64,000 nucleotides of DNA, from positions 67,658 to 131,657 of the forward strand of contig UQUQ01000004.1 of assembly GCA_900544265.1 (NCBI GenBank), written 5' to 3'. The notes under the pieces are model-generated. The model did not search any database and had not been told where the DNA came from. It saw nothing but the letters and a program-made list of their open reading frames with translations. Shown here one piece after another: positions 53,918 to 61,806 of the stretch. The position numbers were made by a program, and so were the translations under genes. Origin of the DNA: an uncultured Alistipes sp. Lineage in GTDB: Bacteria > Bacteroidota > Bacteroidia > Bacteroidales > Rikenellaceae. The number at the start of each line of letters is the position of its first letter. The stretch's first letter is position 1.

Positions 53918-54110
53918 ACCAGAGTTCACCAAACCACAGGCAAAGGTAACTCGTGTTCTTTTCGTCCAAGCAAGGTCAAGCCCTGCGGGTGTCGTGGAAA
54001 AATCATCCTCGCCCCGTGGGGCTTCTGTATTTTTCCACACAACCTTGCCTGACGAGAACACGACCTTTTAGAGCCTGTAGTTTGGGAACTCCGGCCCCGA
54101 ATAGCCGGAC
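53918..54110. repeat. Long imperfect inverted repeat (about 190 nt)
   Basis: The left arm (53918-54003) and right arm (54034-54110) match as reverse complements in blocks: GAGTTC.CCAAAC.ACAGGC, AAAGGT, CGTGTTCT, CGTC, GCAAGGT, then GTGGAAAAAT with ATTTTTCCAC, and a central GCCCC gtg GGGC hairpin. One extra small hairpin CCCTGCGGG interrupts the left arm. GC content is higher than the flanks. It sits between two divergent genes, 53834 (minus) and 54132 (plus), so each gene has a mirror copy of the same leader. Confidence 0.75.
54090..54109 (+). promoter_or_regulatory. Leader hairpin before the DUF4942-like gene
   Basis: Stem TCCGGC / GCCGGA with an 8-nt loop, 22 bp upstream of the ATG. A smaller AGTT/AACT hairpin precedes it at 54079-54090. 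The leader is highly structured. Confidence 0.45.
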
Positions 54111-54131
54111 TAACAAGAAATATATAATGTT

Positions 54132-55091
54132 ATGTCAAAAGCAGTATTAAACAACAGTCAAGCAACAGGTCACACCGACCTGCTATCAGGTATCTTGAAG
54201 GTACAAGTGAGAAACGAGGAGAAGATTACGGAGCAAGACCGTATCTATTGCCAGAATCAGCAGGACGAGCTTTACAAGACGCTCGACCAGATTGCCTGGT
54301 GGTACAACATCTTCAAGAGAGAAGCCGAGAAGTATGAGGGTAAAATCAAACTCAAGCACGAGCCGAACGGTAAGATTACCACAAGCAGCTATGACCTCCA
54401 CTATCGCTACAATAACGATGAGAAGGATTATACCCATCACGAGTTTACTCCTTTCAAGAACATCAATGAGTTGGTGGATAGCCGTCATAACGCTATCAGG
54501 AACTTCATCAGCCGCATCATCGGCTATTTCAACAACACCTACAGTGTCTCCGTTGAAGCTCCAAAGATTGATGAGAAGACTCTGCCGATAGACTTCCGAC
54601 CTGTATATAACACCTATGTAGATGTGGTCATCGAACATCTTGGAGGCAAGAGTTTCAGAGATACTGCCGAGGAAGAACTGATTAAACGATTCCTTGAAAC
54701 AGTCAGACCATCTAATTGGAGCAAGGTGAAGCCTGAACTGAAGAAGGACAAAATCATCTTCCCCGATATTGTCACTTGGGACTCTTTCCATTACGAGTGT
54801 TATAAGGATTATAGGTTCTCATACGAAACAGACCGTAAGGTCAGCCGCTTCTGCGAAGGTATAGCCTTTGGTGCAGATGATGTACTCTGTGGCAGTATCG
54901 AGATGATTATCGGTCTTGATACCCGAAATGTAGATATATCCAGATGGTACGACCTGACAACGACCAATGCTGTAAGTCTTAAATTTTATGGAAACACCCG
55001 TATCGATGTCAAGTTCAAGGACAGTGCAACGGCAGAGAGTTGTTTCAAGCGACTTCGACTAAATGAAATCAAACTAAGAGACGAGAATTGA
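54132..55091 (+). CDS. DUF4942-like protein of mobile elements
   Basis: A 319-residue soluble protein. I see no catalytic motif. The central part (ELVDSRHNAIRNFISRIIGYF) and the C-terminal third (DVLCGSIEMIIGLDTRNVDISRWYDLTTTNAVSLKFYGNTRIDVKF, in pieces RWYDLTTTNAVSLKFYGN, TRIDVKF) resemble DUF4942, a domain found next to methyltransferases on plasmids and integrative elements; the match is from memory and only moderate. The next gene is such a methyltransferase-helicase. AT-rich codons set it apart from the chromosomal genes. It ends in a terminator, so expression may be separate from the operon downstream. Confidence 0.5.
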   Translation: MSKAVLNNSQATGHTDLLSGILKVQVRNEEKITEQDRIYCQNQQDELYKTLDQIAWWYNIFKREAEKYEGKIKLKHEPNGKITTSSYDLHYRYNNDEKDYTHHEFTPFKNINELVDSRHNAIRNFISRIIGYFNNTYSVSVEAPKIDEKTLPIDFRPVYNTYVDVVIEHLGGKSFRDTAEEELIKRFLETVRPSNWSKVKPELKKDKIIFPDIVTWDSFHYECYKDYRFSYETDRKVSRFCEGIAFGADDVLCGSIEMIIGLDTRNVDISRWYDLTTTNAVSLKFYGNTRIDVKFKDSATAESCFKRLRLNEIKLRDEN

Positions 55092-55109
55092 TGACCACAC
55101 GATATGTAT

Positions 55110-55150
55110 GACACTCCGTAGGAACTGCCTGCGGGGTGTCTTTCGTTTTT
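55110..55150 (+). terminator. Terminator after the DUF4942-like gene
   Basis: Stem GACACTCCG / CGGGGTGTC (one G-T pair) with a 13-nt loop, followed by TTTCGTTTTT. The next ATG is only 22 bp away, so it may act as an attenuator. Confidence 0.75.
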
Positions 55151-55172
55151 ATCCACTTCAATCATTACAGCC

Positions 55173-58100
55173 ATGTATGCCATCATACCACAACAGATAC
55201 CGCAAGGCAAGCGTGCAGAGATCAACGAGAAGATTCTCTTTGCCATCAACTCCGGTAAGGATATGATTCCTGCGGAGAGTATATACAACTGCTATACGGG
55301 TATCGGAGGACTGCACAACCTCAAGCAGTCGGACTTCGCCAGCTATCACGAGTATGCCGAGGCAAAGAAGGAGTTCGAGATGGGACAGTTCTTTACACCG
55401 CACGAGGTATGTCGGGATATGGTAGATGTACTCTCTCCCACATCATCGGAGATGATTCTCGATATGTGCTGTGGTATGGGAAATTTTTTCAACCATCTGC
55501 CCAACCAACACAACGCCTACGGCTTTGACATAGACAGCAAAGCTGTGGCAGTGGCAAGGTATCTCTATCCCGATGCACATATCGACAAATGCGACATACA
55601 GCAGTACCACTCCGAGCAACGCTTCGATGCCATTATCGGTAATCCTCCGTTCAATCTGAAGTTCGACTTCCGACTATCCCAGGAGTATTACATCGACAAA
55701 GCCTATCATCTGCTCAATCCCGCGGGATTCCTTATGGTCATAGTTCCAGCCTCCTTTATGCAGAATGAGTTCTGGGAGAAGAGCCGTGTAGGAAGAGTAA
55801 ACGAGGACTTCTCCTTCATCGGACAGACAAGGTTGGCACCGCACGCCTTCACATCGGTAGGTGTAGATAACTTCAACACCAAGATAATGGTCTTCCTGCG
55901 TCGCTCACAGCATATCGAGATGAATCCCTACAATGCCGAGGAGTTTGTCTCTATGGCTGAACTCAAGGAGCGTGTGAAGAAAGCCCGTGAGATGAAGCAC
56001 CGCCTGCGTCTTGACCTTATGCGAGAAACCAACCGCATAGACAAGGAGGAGTTGGAACACTTCGAGTACAAGCTCGCCAAGTATATGTACGAGTTGAAGG
56101 CTCACGCAAGGCTCAACAAGCATATCGACAAGGCTGTTGCTCTTGTTACCAAGTTCCGCAACCAGAAGCCTCCTGAGAATGCCACCAACGAGCAGATGAA
56201 GGAGTGGGAACGCAAGAAGCTGACCACTGCCAAAGTGCTGGCCACCATACGCAAGTATATCACCTCGCAGAATGTCGTGCCACGCAAGGAGGTCGCATTG
56301 GTAAAGACCTCTTACGGTTTCAAGCTCAAGCAGTATGCACCACGACTGCTTGACAAGGTGGAACATAAGGCTGCAAGCATCAATGACCTTATATTGGATA
56401 GTACCGTACTACCTATGCCTGAGATAGCAACCGAAGAGAATCTGCGACAGATACGCATCGCCAAAAGGCTTATCCGCCGTAAGCGTTGGCTCTATGATAT
56501 ACAGAATCAACCCTTCTCCGATATGGAAACAGACGATGCCCTTGCCGAGTATCTCGATAATGCCACCTTCGTAAACAAGGATGGTGAGGTATGCGAGTTC
56601 ACGCAGTTGCAGAAGCACGATCTGAACCTTGTGCTTCAGAAGCGATATGCTCTGCTCAACTGGCAGCAAGGTTCTGGCAAGACCGCAGCTGTATATCACA
56701 GAGCCAAGTATCTGCTCAAATATGGTAAGGTACGCAATGTGGTGATACTTGCCCCTGCCATTGCCACCAATATGACATGGACTCCGTTCCTCGCCATCAA
56801 CAAGGAGCGATACAGGGTGATACGCACATACAAGGATCTTGAAGATGTGCCGAGAGGAATATTCCTTGTACTCTCCACCTCTATGGTCGGTAAACTCAAA
56901 CGCGAACTTATGCGTTTCGTAAAACTCACATCAAGAAAACTATGCCTTGTATTCGATGAGTCGGACGAGATTACCAATCCCTCATCACAGCGTACAAGGC
57001 ATATTCTGGCAGTGTTCCGCAGACTCAAATACAAGATTCTCGATACGGGAACAACCACCCGTAACAATATCGCAGAGCTATACAGCCAGTTTGAGTTACT
57101 CTATAACAACTCGGTCAATATGACCTGTTGGTGCAGCAGTATCTACCATGAGAACCGAGATAAGGAGATAGAGTGCGAAAGAAACCTCCACTGCGGAGAA
57201 CCATTCCCTGCGTTCAGAGGTCATGTGCTGTTCCGTGCCTGCCACTGTCCGGGTAAGGCAACGGTATTCGGCATAGAGAAGCAGAATCAGGATGTCTATA
57301 ACAAGGATGAACTCTTCGACCTCATAGGCAAGACCATCATCACCCGTAAGTTCCGAGACTTTGCAGGCGAGAAATACAAGATACGGACACATACCGTAAG
57401 CCCCTCAAAGGGTGAGCATGAAGTTTATCGTGTCATCATCGAGGAGTTCTGCCGTATATGCGAACTCTACTACAACAGCACGGGTGACACGAAGAAGGAT
57501 GCAGGACTGAAACTTATGCGACAAATAAAGTTGCTTATCAAGGCTTGCTCCGTTCCACACCTCATATCGGGATACTACGGCGATGACTATCCGAGCAAGA
57601 CACGATACATAGAATCATTGATACGCAAGATACCGGGCAAGGTAGCCATCGGCTGTACCACACTTGCCGCCTTTGACCTCTATGAGAGCTATATCCGTGA
57701 ACGCTTCCCCGACAGACCGATATATGTCGTAAAGGGAGATGTGGCGTTCAAGAAGCGTCAGAGCATCGTGACGGAGTTCGATTCCACCATCAACGGCATA
57801 CTGATATGCACGCAGCAGAGCCTGAGCAGTTCGGTAAACATACCCACCTGCAACGATGTGATACTGGAGTCGCTGCAATGGAACATACCCAAGATGGAGC
57901 AGTTCTACTTCCGCTTCATACGCCTCGACTCCAAGGAGATGAAGGATGTGCATTATGTCACCTACGAAGACTCCGTTGAGCAGAACCTGATGGCATTGGT
58001 ACTCACCAAAGAGCGTCTCAACGAGTTCATCAAGACGGGCGAAGTGAAAGAGCAGTCGGAAATCTTCGAGGAGTTCGATATCACAATGTCGGTCATCGAC

Positions 58101-58175
58101 AGCCTGCTGATACGCTCAACGGACAGCGAGGGTAAGATACATATCAGCTGGGGAAGCCAGCGAGTAACAAGTTAA
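55173..58175 (+). CDS. Adenine-specific DNA methyltransferase-helicase fusion
   Basis: A 1000-residue two-part protein. The N-terminal half holds a class I SAM fold: FFTPHEVCRDMVDVL, EMILDMCCGMGNFFNHL (motif I), AYGFDIDSKAVAVA, and the catalytic IIGNPPFNLKFDF (NPPF, amino-methyltransferases). A coiled linker (about 260-460) joins an SNF2-like helicase: YALLNWQQGSGKTAAVYH (Walker A), VVILAPAIATN (Ia), LCLVFDESDEITNP (II, DESD), LDTGTTTRNNIAE (III) and, after about 250 residues, AIGCTTLAAFDLYESYI, GILICTQQSLSSSVNIP and FYFRFIRLDSKE (V-VI-like). No nuclease motif is seen. Such proteins occur on Bacteroidetes integrative elements. Possible roles are protective methylation of the element, antirestriction or a phage-defence-like helicase. 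First gene of the operon to 63,352. Confidence 0.85.
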   Translation: MYAIIPQQIPQGKRAEINEKILFAINSGKDMIPAESIYNCYTGIGGLHNLKQSDFASYHEYAEAKKEFEMGQFFTPHEVCRDMVDVLSPTSSEMILDMCCGMGNFFNHLPNQHNAYGFDIDSKAVAVARYLYPDAHIDKCDIQQYHSEQRFDAIIGNPPFNLKFDFRLSQEYYIDKAYHLLNPAGFLMVIVPASFMQNEFWEKSRVGRVNEDFSFIGQTRLAPHAFTSVGVDNFNTKIMVFLRRSQHIEMNPYNAEEFVSMAELKERVKKAREMKHRLRLDLMRETNRIDKEELEHFEYKLAKYMYELKAHARLNKHIDKAVALVTKFRNQKPPENATNEQMKEWERKKLTTAKVLATIRKYITSQNVVPRKEVALVKTSYGFKLKQYAPRLLDKVEHKAASINDLILDSTVLPMPEIATEENLRQIRIAKRLIRRKRWLYDIQNQPFSDMETDDALAEYLDNATFVNKDGEVCEFTQLQKHDLNLVLQKRYALLNWQQGSGKTAAVYHRAKYLLKYGKVRNVVILAPAIATNMTWTPFLAINKERYRVIRTYKDLEDVPRGIFLVLSTSMVGKLKRELMRFVKLTSRKLCLVFDESDEITNPSSQRTRHILAVFRRLKYKILDTGTTTRNNIAELYSQFELLYNNSVNMTCWCSSIYHENRDKEIECERNLHCGEPFPAFRGHVLFRACHCPGKATVFGIEKQNQDVYNKDELFDLIGKTIITRKFRDFAGEKYKIRTHTVSPSKGEHEVYRVIIEEFCRICELYYNSTGDTKKDAGLKLMRQIKLLIKACSVPHLISGYYGDDYPSKTRYIESLIRKIPGKVAIGCTTLAAFDLYESYIRERFPDRPIYVVKGDVAFKKRQSIVTEFDSTINGILICTQQSLSSSVNIPTCNDVILESLQWNIPKMEQFYFRFIRLDSKEMKDVHYVTYEDSVEQNLMALVLTKERLNEFIKTGEVKEQSEIFEEFDITMSVIDSLLIRSTDSEGKIHISWGSQRVTS

Positions 58176-58186
58176 ACAGAAAGTCT

Positions 58187-58690
58187 ATGGAAAATATGGA
58201 TTTGAATAATGCCGAGGTTGCCGTAACCACACAGCACATCTTAGACGGGAAAGAGCACAAGGACTACTGGGTGCAGATGTCCGACTATAGCGACATGGGA
58301 GAATTCCTCTGTGCCTGCTCCGACCTCTTTCCCGAAGAAGAGGAACCGGAGTACAGATATACCAAGTGGGAGAACATACCCGACAGACTGATAAACCGTG
58401 AGTGGATATGTCCCAACTTCTTCGAGATACGCGATGCCATGGAAAGGCTCGACGAGAACGAAAGGGAGTATTTCGTCACTTGGAGCGAACACTTCGGATA
58501 TGACATCACAACCGATGATCCGCATATGATGGTATCGCACTATCAGGATATATACGGTAACACCATACAGGAGACCGAAGAGGAACTTGCAGACATATCC
58601 GATGATGCTTTGGTATATACGGGCATATCGGGCAACTTCTGCGATATGCTTCTTCTTCAGTATGAGATATTCGATGATAACTATAACTAA
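58187..58690 (+). CDS. ArdA-like antirestriction protein
   Basis: A 167-residue, strongly acidic protein that starts 11 bp after the methyltransferase-helicase. The central part YWVQMSDYSDMGEFLCACSDLFPEEEEPEYRYTKWENIP (pieces: YWVQMSDYSDMGEFLCACSDL, PEYRYTKWENIP) is the ArdA pattern W..LSDY.D.EEF...C...F..E..PE....DWE.IP. ArdA proteins mimic bent B-DNA and block type I restriction enzymes and sometimes methyltransferases. The later part, LDENEREYFVTWSEHFGYDI, is also acidic. The family call is by pattern from memory. It fits a conjugative element that must pass restriction in a new host. Confidence 0.65.
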   Translation: MENMDLNNAEVAVTTQHILDGKEHKDYWVQMSDYSDMGEFLCACSDLFPEEEEPEYRYTKWENIPDRLINREWICPNFFEIRDAMERLDENEREYFVTWSEHFGYDITTDDPHMMVSHYQDIYGNTIQETEEELADISDDALVYTGISGNFCDMLLLQYEIFDDNYN

Positions 58691-58702
58691 AATAAAGGAT
58701 AT

Positions 58703-59017
58703 ATGGAAATCAGTTTCAAAGGACCGGTAATGCCGATTGACCCATACTCGCAGTTGGCATTTGTGGAGATACTCAACATCATACTCATAGCAAAGCACAT
58801 TATGGATGTGAACAAGTATCTCATAGCAAGGAATGTAAACCCTCAGTTCGGCTCACTGTCGGGATATTTCCGATGGTCGTTTGCCGATGAGAGGTTCACG
58901 CTGTGGCAACGCACGGACTACAACTCCGATATGTGCTTCTCACATCGCATATTGGATATGCCGTTCTGTATGCTTGCAGCAAAGGATAAAGAGAACGATG
59001 AGAGAGTATTCAACTAA
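58703..59017 (+). CDS. Small protein of the element, unknown
   Basis: A 104-residue protein, 12 bp after the ArdA-like gene. It has a partly hydrophobic stretch (LAFVEILNIILIAKHIMDV, residues 18-36), too polar to be a clear membrane helix, then GSLSGYFRWSFADERFTLW. No family is recognised. The short spacing and similar composition support a real, co-transcribed gene. Confidence 0.55.
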   Translation: MEISFKGPVMPIDPYSQLAFVEILNIILIAKHIMDVNKYLIARNVNPQFGSLSGYFRWSFADERFTLWQRTDYNSDMCFSHRILDMPFCMLAAKDKENDERVFN

Positions 59018-59029
59018 CCATCAAAGAAT

Positions 59030-59317
59030 ATGGGAACGACAATCAAGGTATCCAACAGAGAGATAGCAATACGAGCCTTCGACCATCTGAGGCACGAGAG
59101 AAAGAGCGACTCTGCACTGCGACTGGCTCACCACCTGCTGCACTATGACCGCATATCACTTGGCATAGGCGAAGTGGATTGGGAGATAGATTTGGCTATC
59201 CAAAAGTTCGGTGGCAATCCCCGAACAGGATACCGATATACGGCACATTTCAGTTTCAAGGGAGAAACGGAGATGGAGAAAGAGAGATACGAAGAGATAT
59301 TCAACGGTAAAGAGTAA
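59030..59317 (+). CDS. Small protein of the element, unknown
   Basis: A 95-residue charged protein (MGTTIKVSNREIAIRAFDHL ... EEIFNGKE), 12 bp after the preceding gene. Near-balanced His, Arg and Glu content (RHERKSDSALRLAHHLLHYDR). It has no signal peptide or membrane segment, and no family is recognised. The operon position suggests an accessory function of the element. Confidence 0.55.
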   Translation: MGTTIKVSNREIAIRAFDHLRHERKSDSALRLAHHLLHYDRISLGIGEVDWEIDLAIQKFGGNPRTGYRYTAHFSFKGETEMEKERYEEIFNGKE

Positions 59318-59318
59318 C

Positions 59319-59388
59319 CGAAGGGCGGCCACAAGGTCGCTCTTCGCATTTATAGAAATATGTACGGGAAAACCGAATCCTGCCGTAC
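59319..59388 (+). promoter_or_regulatory. Two successive hairpins in the operon
   Basis: First: CGAAGGGCGGCC / GGTCGCTCTTCG (59319-59330 and 59335-59346), a 12-bp stem with two G-T pairs and an ACAA loop. Second: GTACGG / CCGTAC (59362-59367 and 59383-59388) with a 15-nt loop. No T-run, so processing sites, attenuation or stabilising structures are possible. Confidence 0.5.
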
Positions 59389-59402
59389 ACAGGTAACGAC
59401 AA

Positions 59403-60347
59403 ATGAACGAAGCAAAGAAAACACTCACAATGGAGTTCATCGAAAGCATAATGGACGAGAACTACACCCTTGTATGGGTGGACTATCGGGAAAGTTTTGA
59501 TGAGAACCGAGACTTATTACAGAAATGCCTTGAAAAACAAGGCTGCGAGGATCTGTGGTCAAAGGTTGAGGATTGGTACGAGGATACCGAGGAGCAGGCA
59601 ACACAAGAGATTATCAAAGGACTGAAGAGCCACTGCATCGACTTCCACGACTTTGAGGAGGACGAGGTAGAAGCCTTCTTCGAGGAACATGATGATGAGA
59701 TAAGGGACGAGATACGCGAGCGTGACGACTCCACAACGGTAAACGACCTTGTCAAGAACACCAGAGATATTCCTGTACGGGTAGAGATGCTATCCAACTA
59801 CGACTGCATCAACTCCTGCTGGCTGGAGTCACAAGGCGGCTTCCGCTACAAGGAGAGTTACTTCGGAGATATGATAGATACCCTTCGCCTCAACCCTGCA
59901 AAGGTGAAGAAGGCATTGACGGAGAAAGGCTATACCGTATATGGCAGATTCCCAAACAAGAAGTATCGTGACGGCAAGGAGCAGGTATCCTACGAGGACT
60001 TCTGCCAGGAGTTGGAGAACTCCTGCTGTGGAGCTAACCTACTTATCTACATAGGGCTTGTAAACCTCAGAGACCTCTACGATGCCGACTTCAAAATCAA
60101 GGAGGTCATTATCCCCAAAGGTAACACCTGCGGGCTGTTCAGCTCGATGTATGGTGGTGGCAGTCTGATAGAAATGGAACTAAAAAGCGATGTCAGAATC
60201 CGACTGGATAAGGCACGCAAGGACGGCTACGGCTTCCGCCTGCGACTTGATAATGAACGCTCCGAGTATGACTGCTCCATCAAGCATGTTTATGGTGTCT
60301 GCGACACCTTCTTTGGCAAGCAGGTAAGCATCGTTCCGGCAAACTAA
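59403..60347 (+). CDS. Acidic protein of the element, unknown
   Basis: A 314-residue cytoplasmic protein. The N-terminal 110 residues are extremely acidic (VEDWYEDTEEQATQEII, DFEEDEVEAFFEEHDDEIRDE), like DNA-mimic proteins. The C-terminal half is mixed (RVEMLSNYDCINSCWLESQGG, KGNTCGLFSSMYGGGSLIEM). No family is recognised. It starts 56 bp after the hairpin pair. A DNA-mimic antidefence role is only a guess from charge and from the ArdA-like neighbour. Confidence 0.6.
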   Translation: MNEAKKTLTMEFIESIMDENYTLVWVDYRESFDENRDLLQKCLEKQGCEDLWSKVEDWYEDTEEQATQEIIKGLKSHCIDFHDFEEDEVEAFFEEHDDEIRDEIRERDDSTTVNDLVKNTRDIPVRVEMLSNYDCINSCWLESQGGFRYKESYFGDMIDTLRLNPAKVKKALTEKGYTVYGRFPNKKYRDGKEQVSYEDFCQELENSCCGANLLIYIGLVNLRDLYDADFKIKEVIIPKGNTCGLFSSMYGGGSLIEMELKSDVRIRLDKARKDGYGFRLRLDNERSEYDCSIKHVYGVCDTFFGKQVSIVPAN

Positions 60348-60375
60348 TCAGTATTAACCATAAAAATATCCATGT

Positions 60376-60951
60376 ATGAAAAAGATTGAAGTAAAGGTAA
60401 GATACCTCTTCGAGGGTACTTACACCGTAGCGGCAGATGACCGCAACGAAGCACGCACAATGGTAACAAGGGATTGCGGGCTGGTATTGGGTGGAGATAT
60501 CCACACGACACTCGATGATGACGAGGTGGATTGGGAGTTCGATGTTCACCCCGATATGCAAATTCTATCCTACACAGAGAAAGAGAACGAAACAAAGCGT
60601 CTGAAGATGGACTTCTCCGACAGGATAGAGACACTCCGCAAGGACATCATTGATGCCATAAGGCAGTTGCTCTACTCGCATGGGCTGACAGAGATTACCT
60701 TCCCCGAAGAGCAGGATGATCCTGTATGGGTGATATGGTTCAATTGGGACGGAGACCCATACGAGTGCAAAGTAATGGGTGTCAAGGTAACGGATAACAG
60801 TATGACTGTGATTGCCCACGACAAGATTTGCAATGATGAAGTGACTTGCTCCACACCCTTTGAACTCGGAGCAAAGAATATCGACTGGCTATATGAGATA
60901 TATGATGCCGTATGGCAGCAGTTGGAAGAGAACGGAGATAATAACGCTTAA
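60376..60951 (+). CDS. Acidic protein of the element, unknown
   Basis: A 191-residue cytoplasmic protein. The first 75 residues look like a ferredoxin-like beta-alpha-beta unit (KKIEVKVRYLFEGTYTVAADD, VDWEFDVHPDMQILSY), as in small element proteins that begin with KVR..FEG.Y.V.A. The rest is acidic (ITFPEEQDDPVWVIWFNWDGD). No enzyme motif. The stop overlaps the next start as TAATG. Confidence 0.55.
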   Translation: MKKIEVKVRYLFEGTYTVAADDRNEARTMVTRDCGLVLGGDIHTTLDDDEVDWEFDVHPDMQILSYTEKENETKRLKMDFSDRIETLRKDIIDAIRQLLYSHGLTEITFPEEQDDPVWVIWFNWDGDPYECKVMGVKVTDNSMTVIAHDKICNDEVTCSTPFELGAKNIDWLYEIYDAVWQQLEENGDNNA

Positions 60952-61574
60952 TGATTACGACTATGAGATTAGACCCTGTAAATGCAGTATCGAGCTTCCA
61001 CTACTATATGTGGAATGCTTGGGGCGAGGAAGAGTGCAAGATTACTTTTGGAGGTGCTTATAAGCACTTCTGGGAGAAGTGGAACTCCCTTGCAAGCAAA
61101 TCAATACTCGGAGCGGCAGAACGATTCTATGCCGAACTCTCGGATAACAACCGAGAACTGCTTGTCAATCGTGCTGTGGCACTCTATGACGGCAAGGCCA
61201 CAAGAGAGGAGCCACACGATGAAGATGTATATGTTTGTGATGCTTGTGGTTCAAGAAAAATTGAGATTCAGGTTTGGGTAAATGCCAATACCAATGAGTA
61301 TCTAAGTGATGTAGATGATGACGATACGGACTGCAAATGGTGCGCGGACTGTGAACAGAGTCAGAATTTCTGCACATTGAGCGACTACAAGCAGCGTATG
61401 CAAGACTGGTGGAAAGACCTTGACTTTATAACATTGGAAAGCATAACAGGCTTGCACGAGGCCGACTACTCCTCGGAAGATGGTTCACAATCCTTTATTG
61501 ACGCTTGCAATGAATGGTGGAATGGTCAAGACTACGATACCCAACGAGAACTCTATTTCAAATCACAATCTTAA
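60951..61574 (+). CDS. Protein with a zinc-ribbon-like motif, unknown
   Basis: A 207-residue protein whose ATG overlaps the previous stop (TAATG); an internal ATG at 60963 (MRLDPVN) is an alternative. It has a possible zinc-binding pair: YVCDACGSRKIE near residue 95 and CKWCADCEQS near residue 127 (CxxC ... CxxC). The spacing of about 30 residues, rich in Asp (SDVDDDDTDC), is compatible with a ribbon. Otherwise acidic, and no known domain. It may be a small DNA- or protein-binding adaptor. Confidence 0.55.
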   Translation: MITTMRLDPVNAVSSFHYYMWNAWGEEECKITFGGAYKHFWEKWNSLASKSILGAAERFYAELSDNNRELLVNRAVALYDGKATREEPHDEDVYVCDACGSRKIEIQVWVNANTNEYLSDVDDDDTDCKWCADCEQSQNFCTLSDYKQRMQDWWKDLDFITLESITGLHEADYSSEDGSQSFIDACNEWWNGQDYDTQRELYFKSQS

Positions 61575-61585
61575 TACTTACGACA

Positions 61586-61795
61586 ATGACTGATAAAGAA
61601 ATCATCGAAAGAATATGTGGCTCGTGTAACTGCGATGAAGCAACTGCAAAGGAGTATCTGAATGACGAGATACGCCACCTCAGGGAACTGCAAGAGGTAA
61701 ACGACCTGCAAGAGAGTGACATTGAACTCTCTTGCAGTGGCCTCGGCATCGAGTCCGAGTGCATGGAGTATTTCACAATGGTATTAACCTACTAA
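61586..61795 (+). CDS. Small acidic protein of the element, unknown
   Basis: A 69-residue, acidic, helix-rich protein (TDKEIIERICGSCNCDEATAKEYL, in pieces TDKEIIERICGSCNCDEA, TAKEYLNDE) with a CGSC and a C near the N-terminus. It starts 11 bp after the previous stop. No family is recognised. Confidence 0.5.
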   Translation: MTDKEIIERICGSCNCDEATAKEYLNDEIRHLRELQEVNDLQESDIELSCSGLGIESECMEYFTMVLTY

Positions 61796-61806
61796 CATTT
61801 ACTACT

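Noticed and set aside
53835..53969. An N-terminal extension of the 40-residue basic protein
   Set aside because: It enters the inverted repeat and encodes an AT-driven Asn/Leu/Tyr stretch, so the downstream ATG is preferred.
54048..54056. A CTGACGA match to the hammerhead ribozyme core
   Set aside because: The bases pair within the long inverted repeat, and no GAAA-flanked stem II follows, so the match is by chance.
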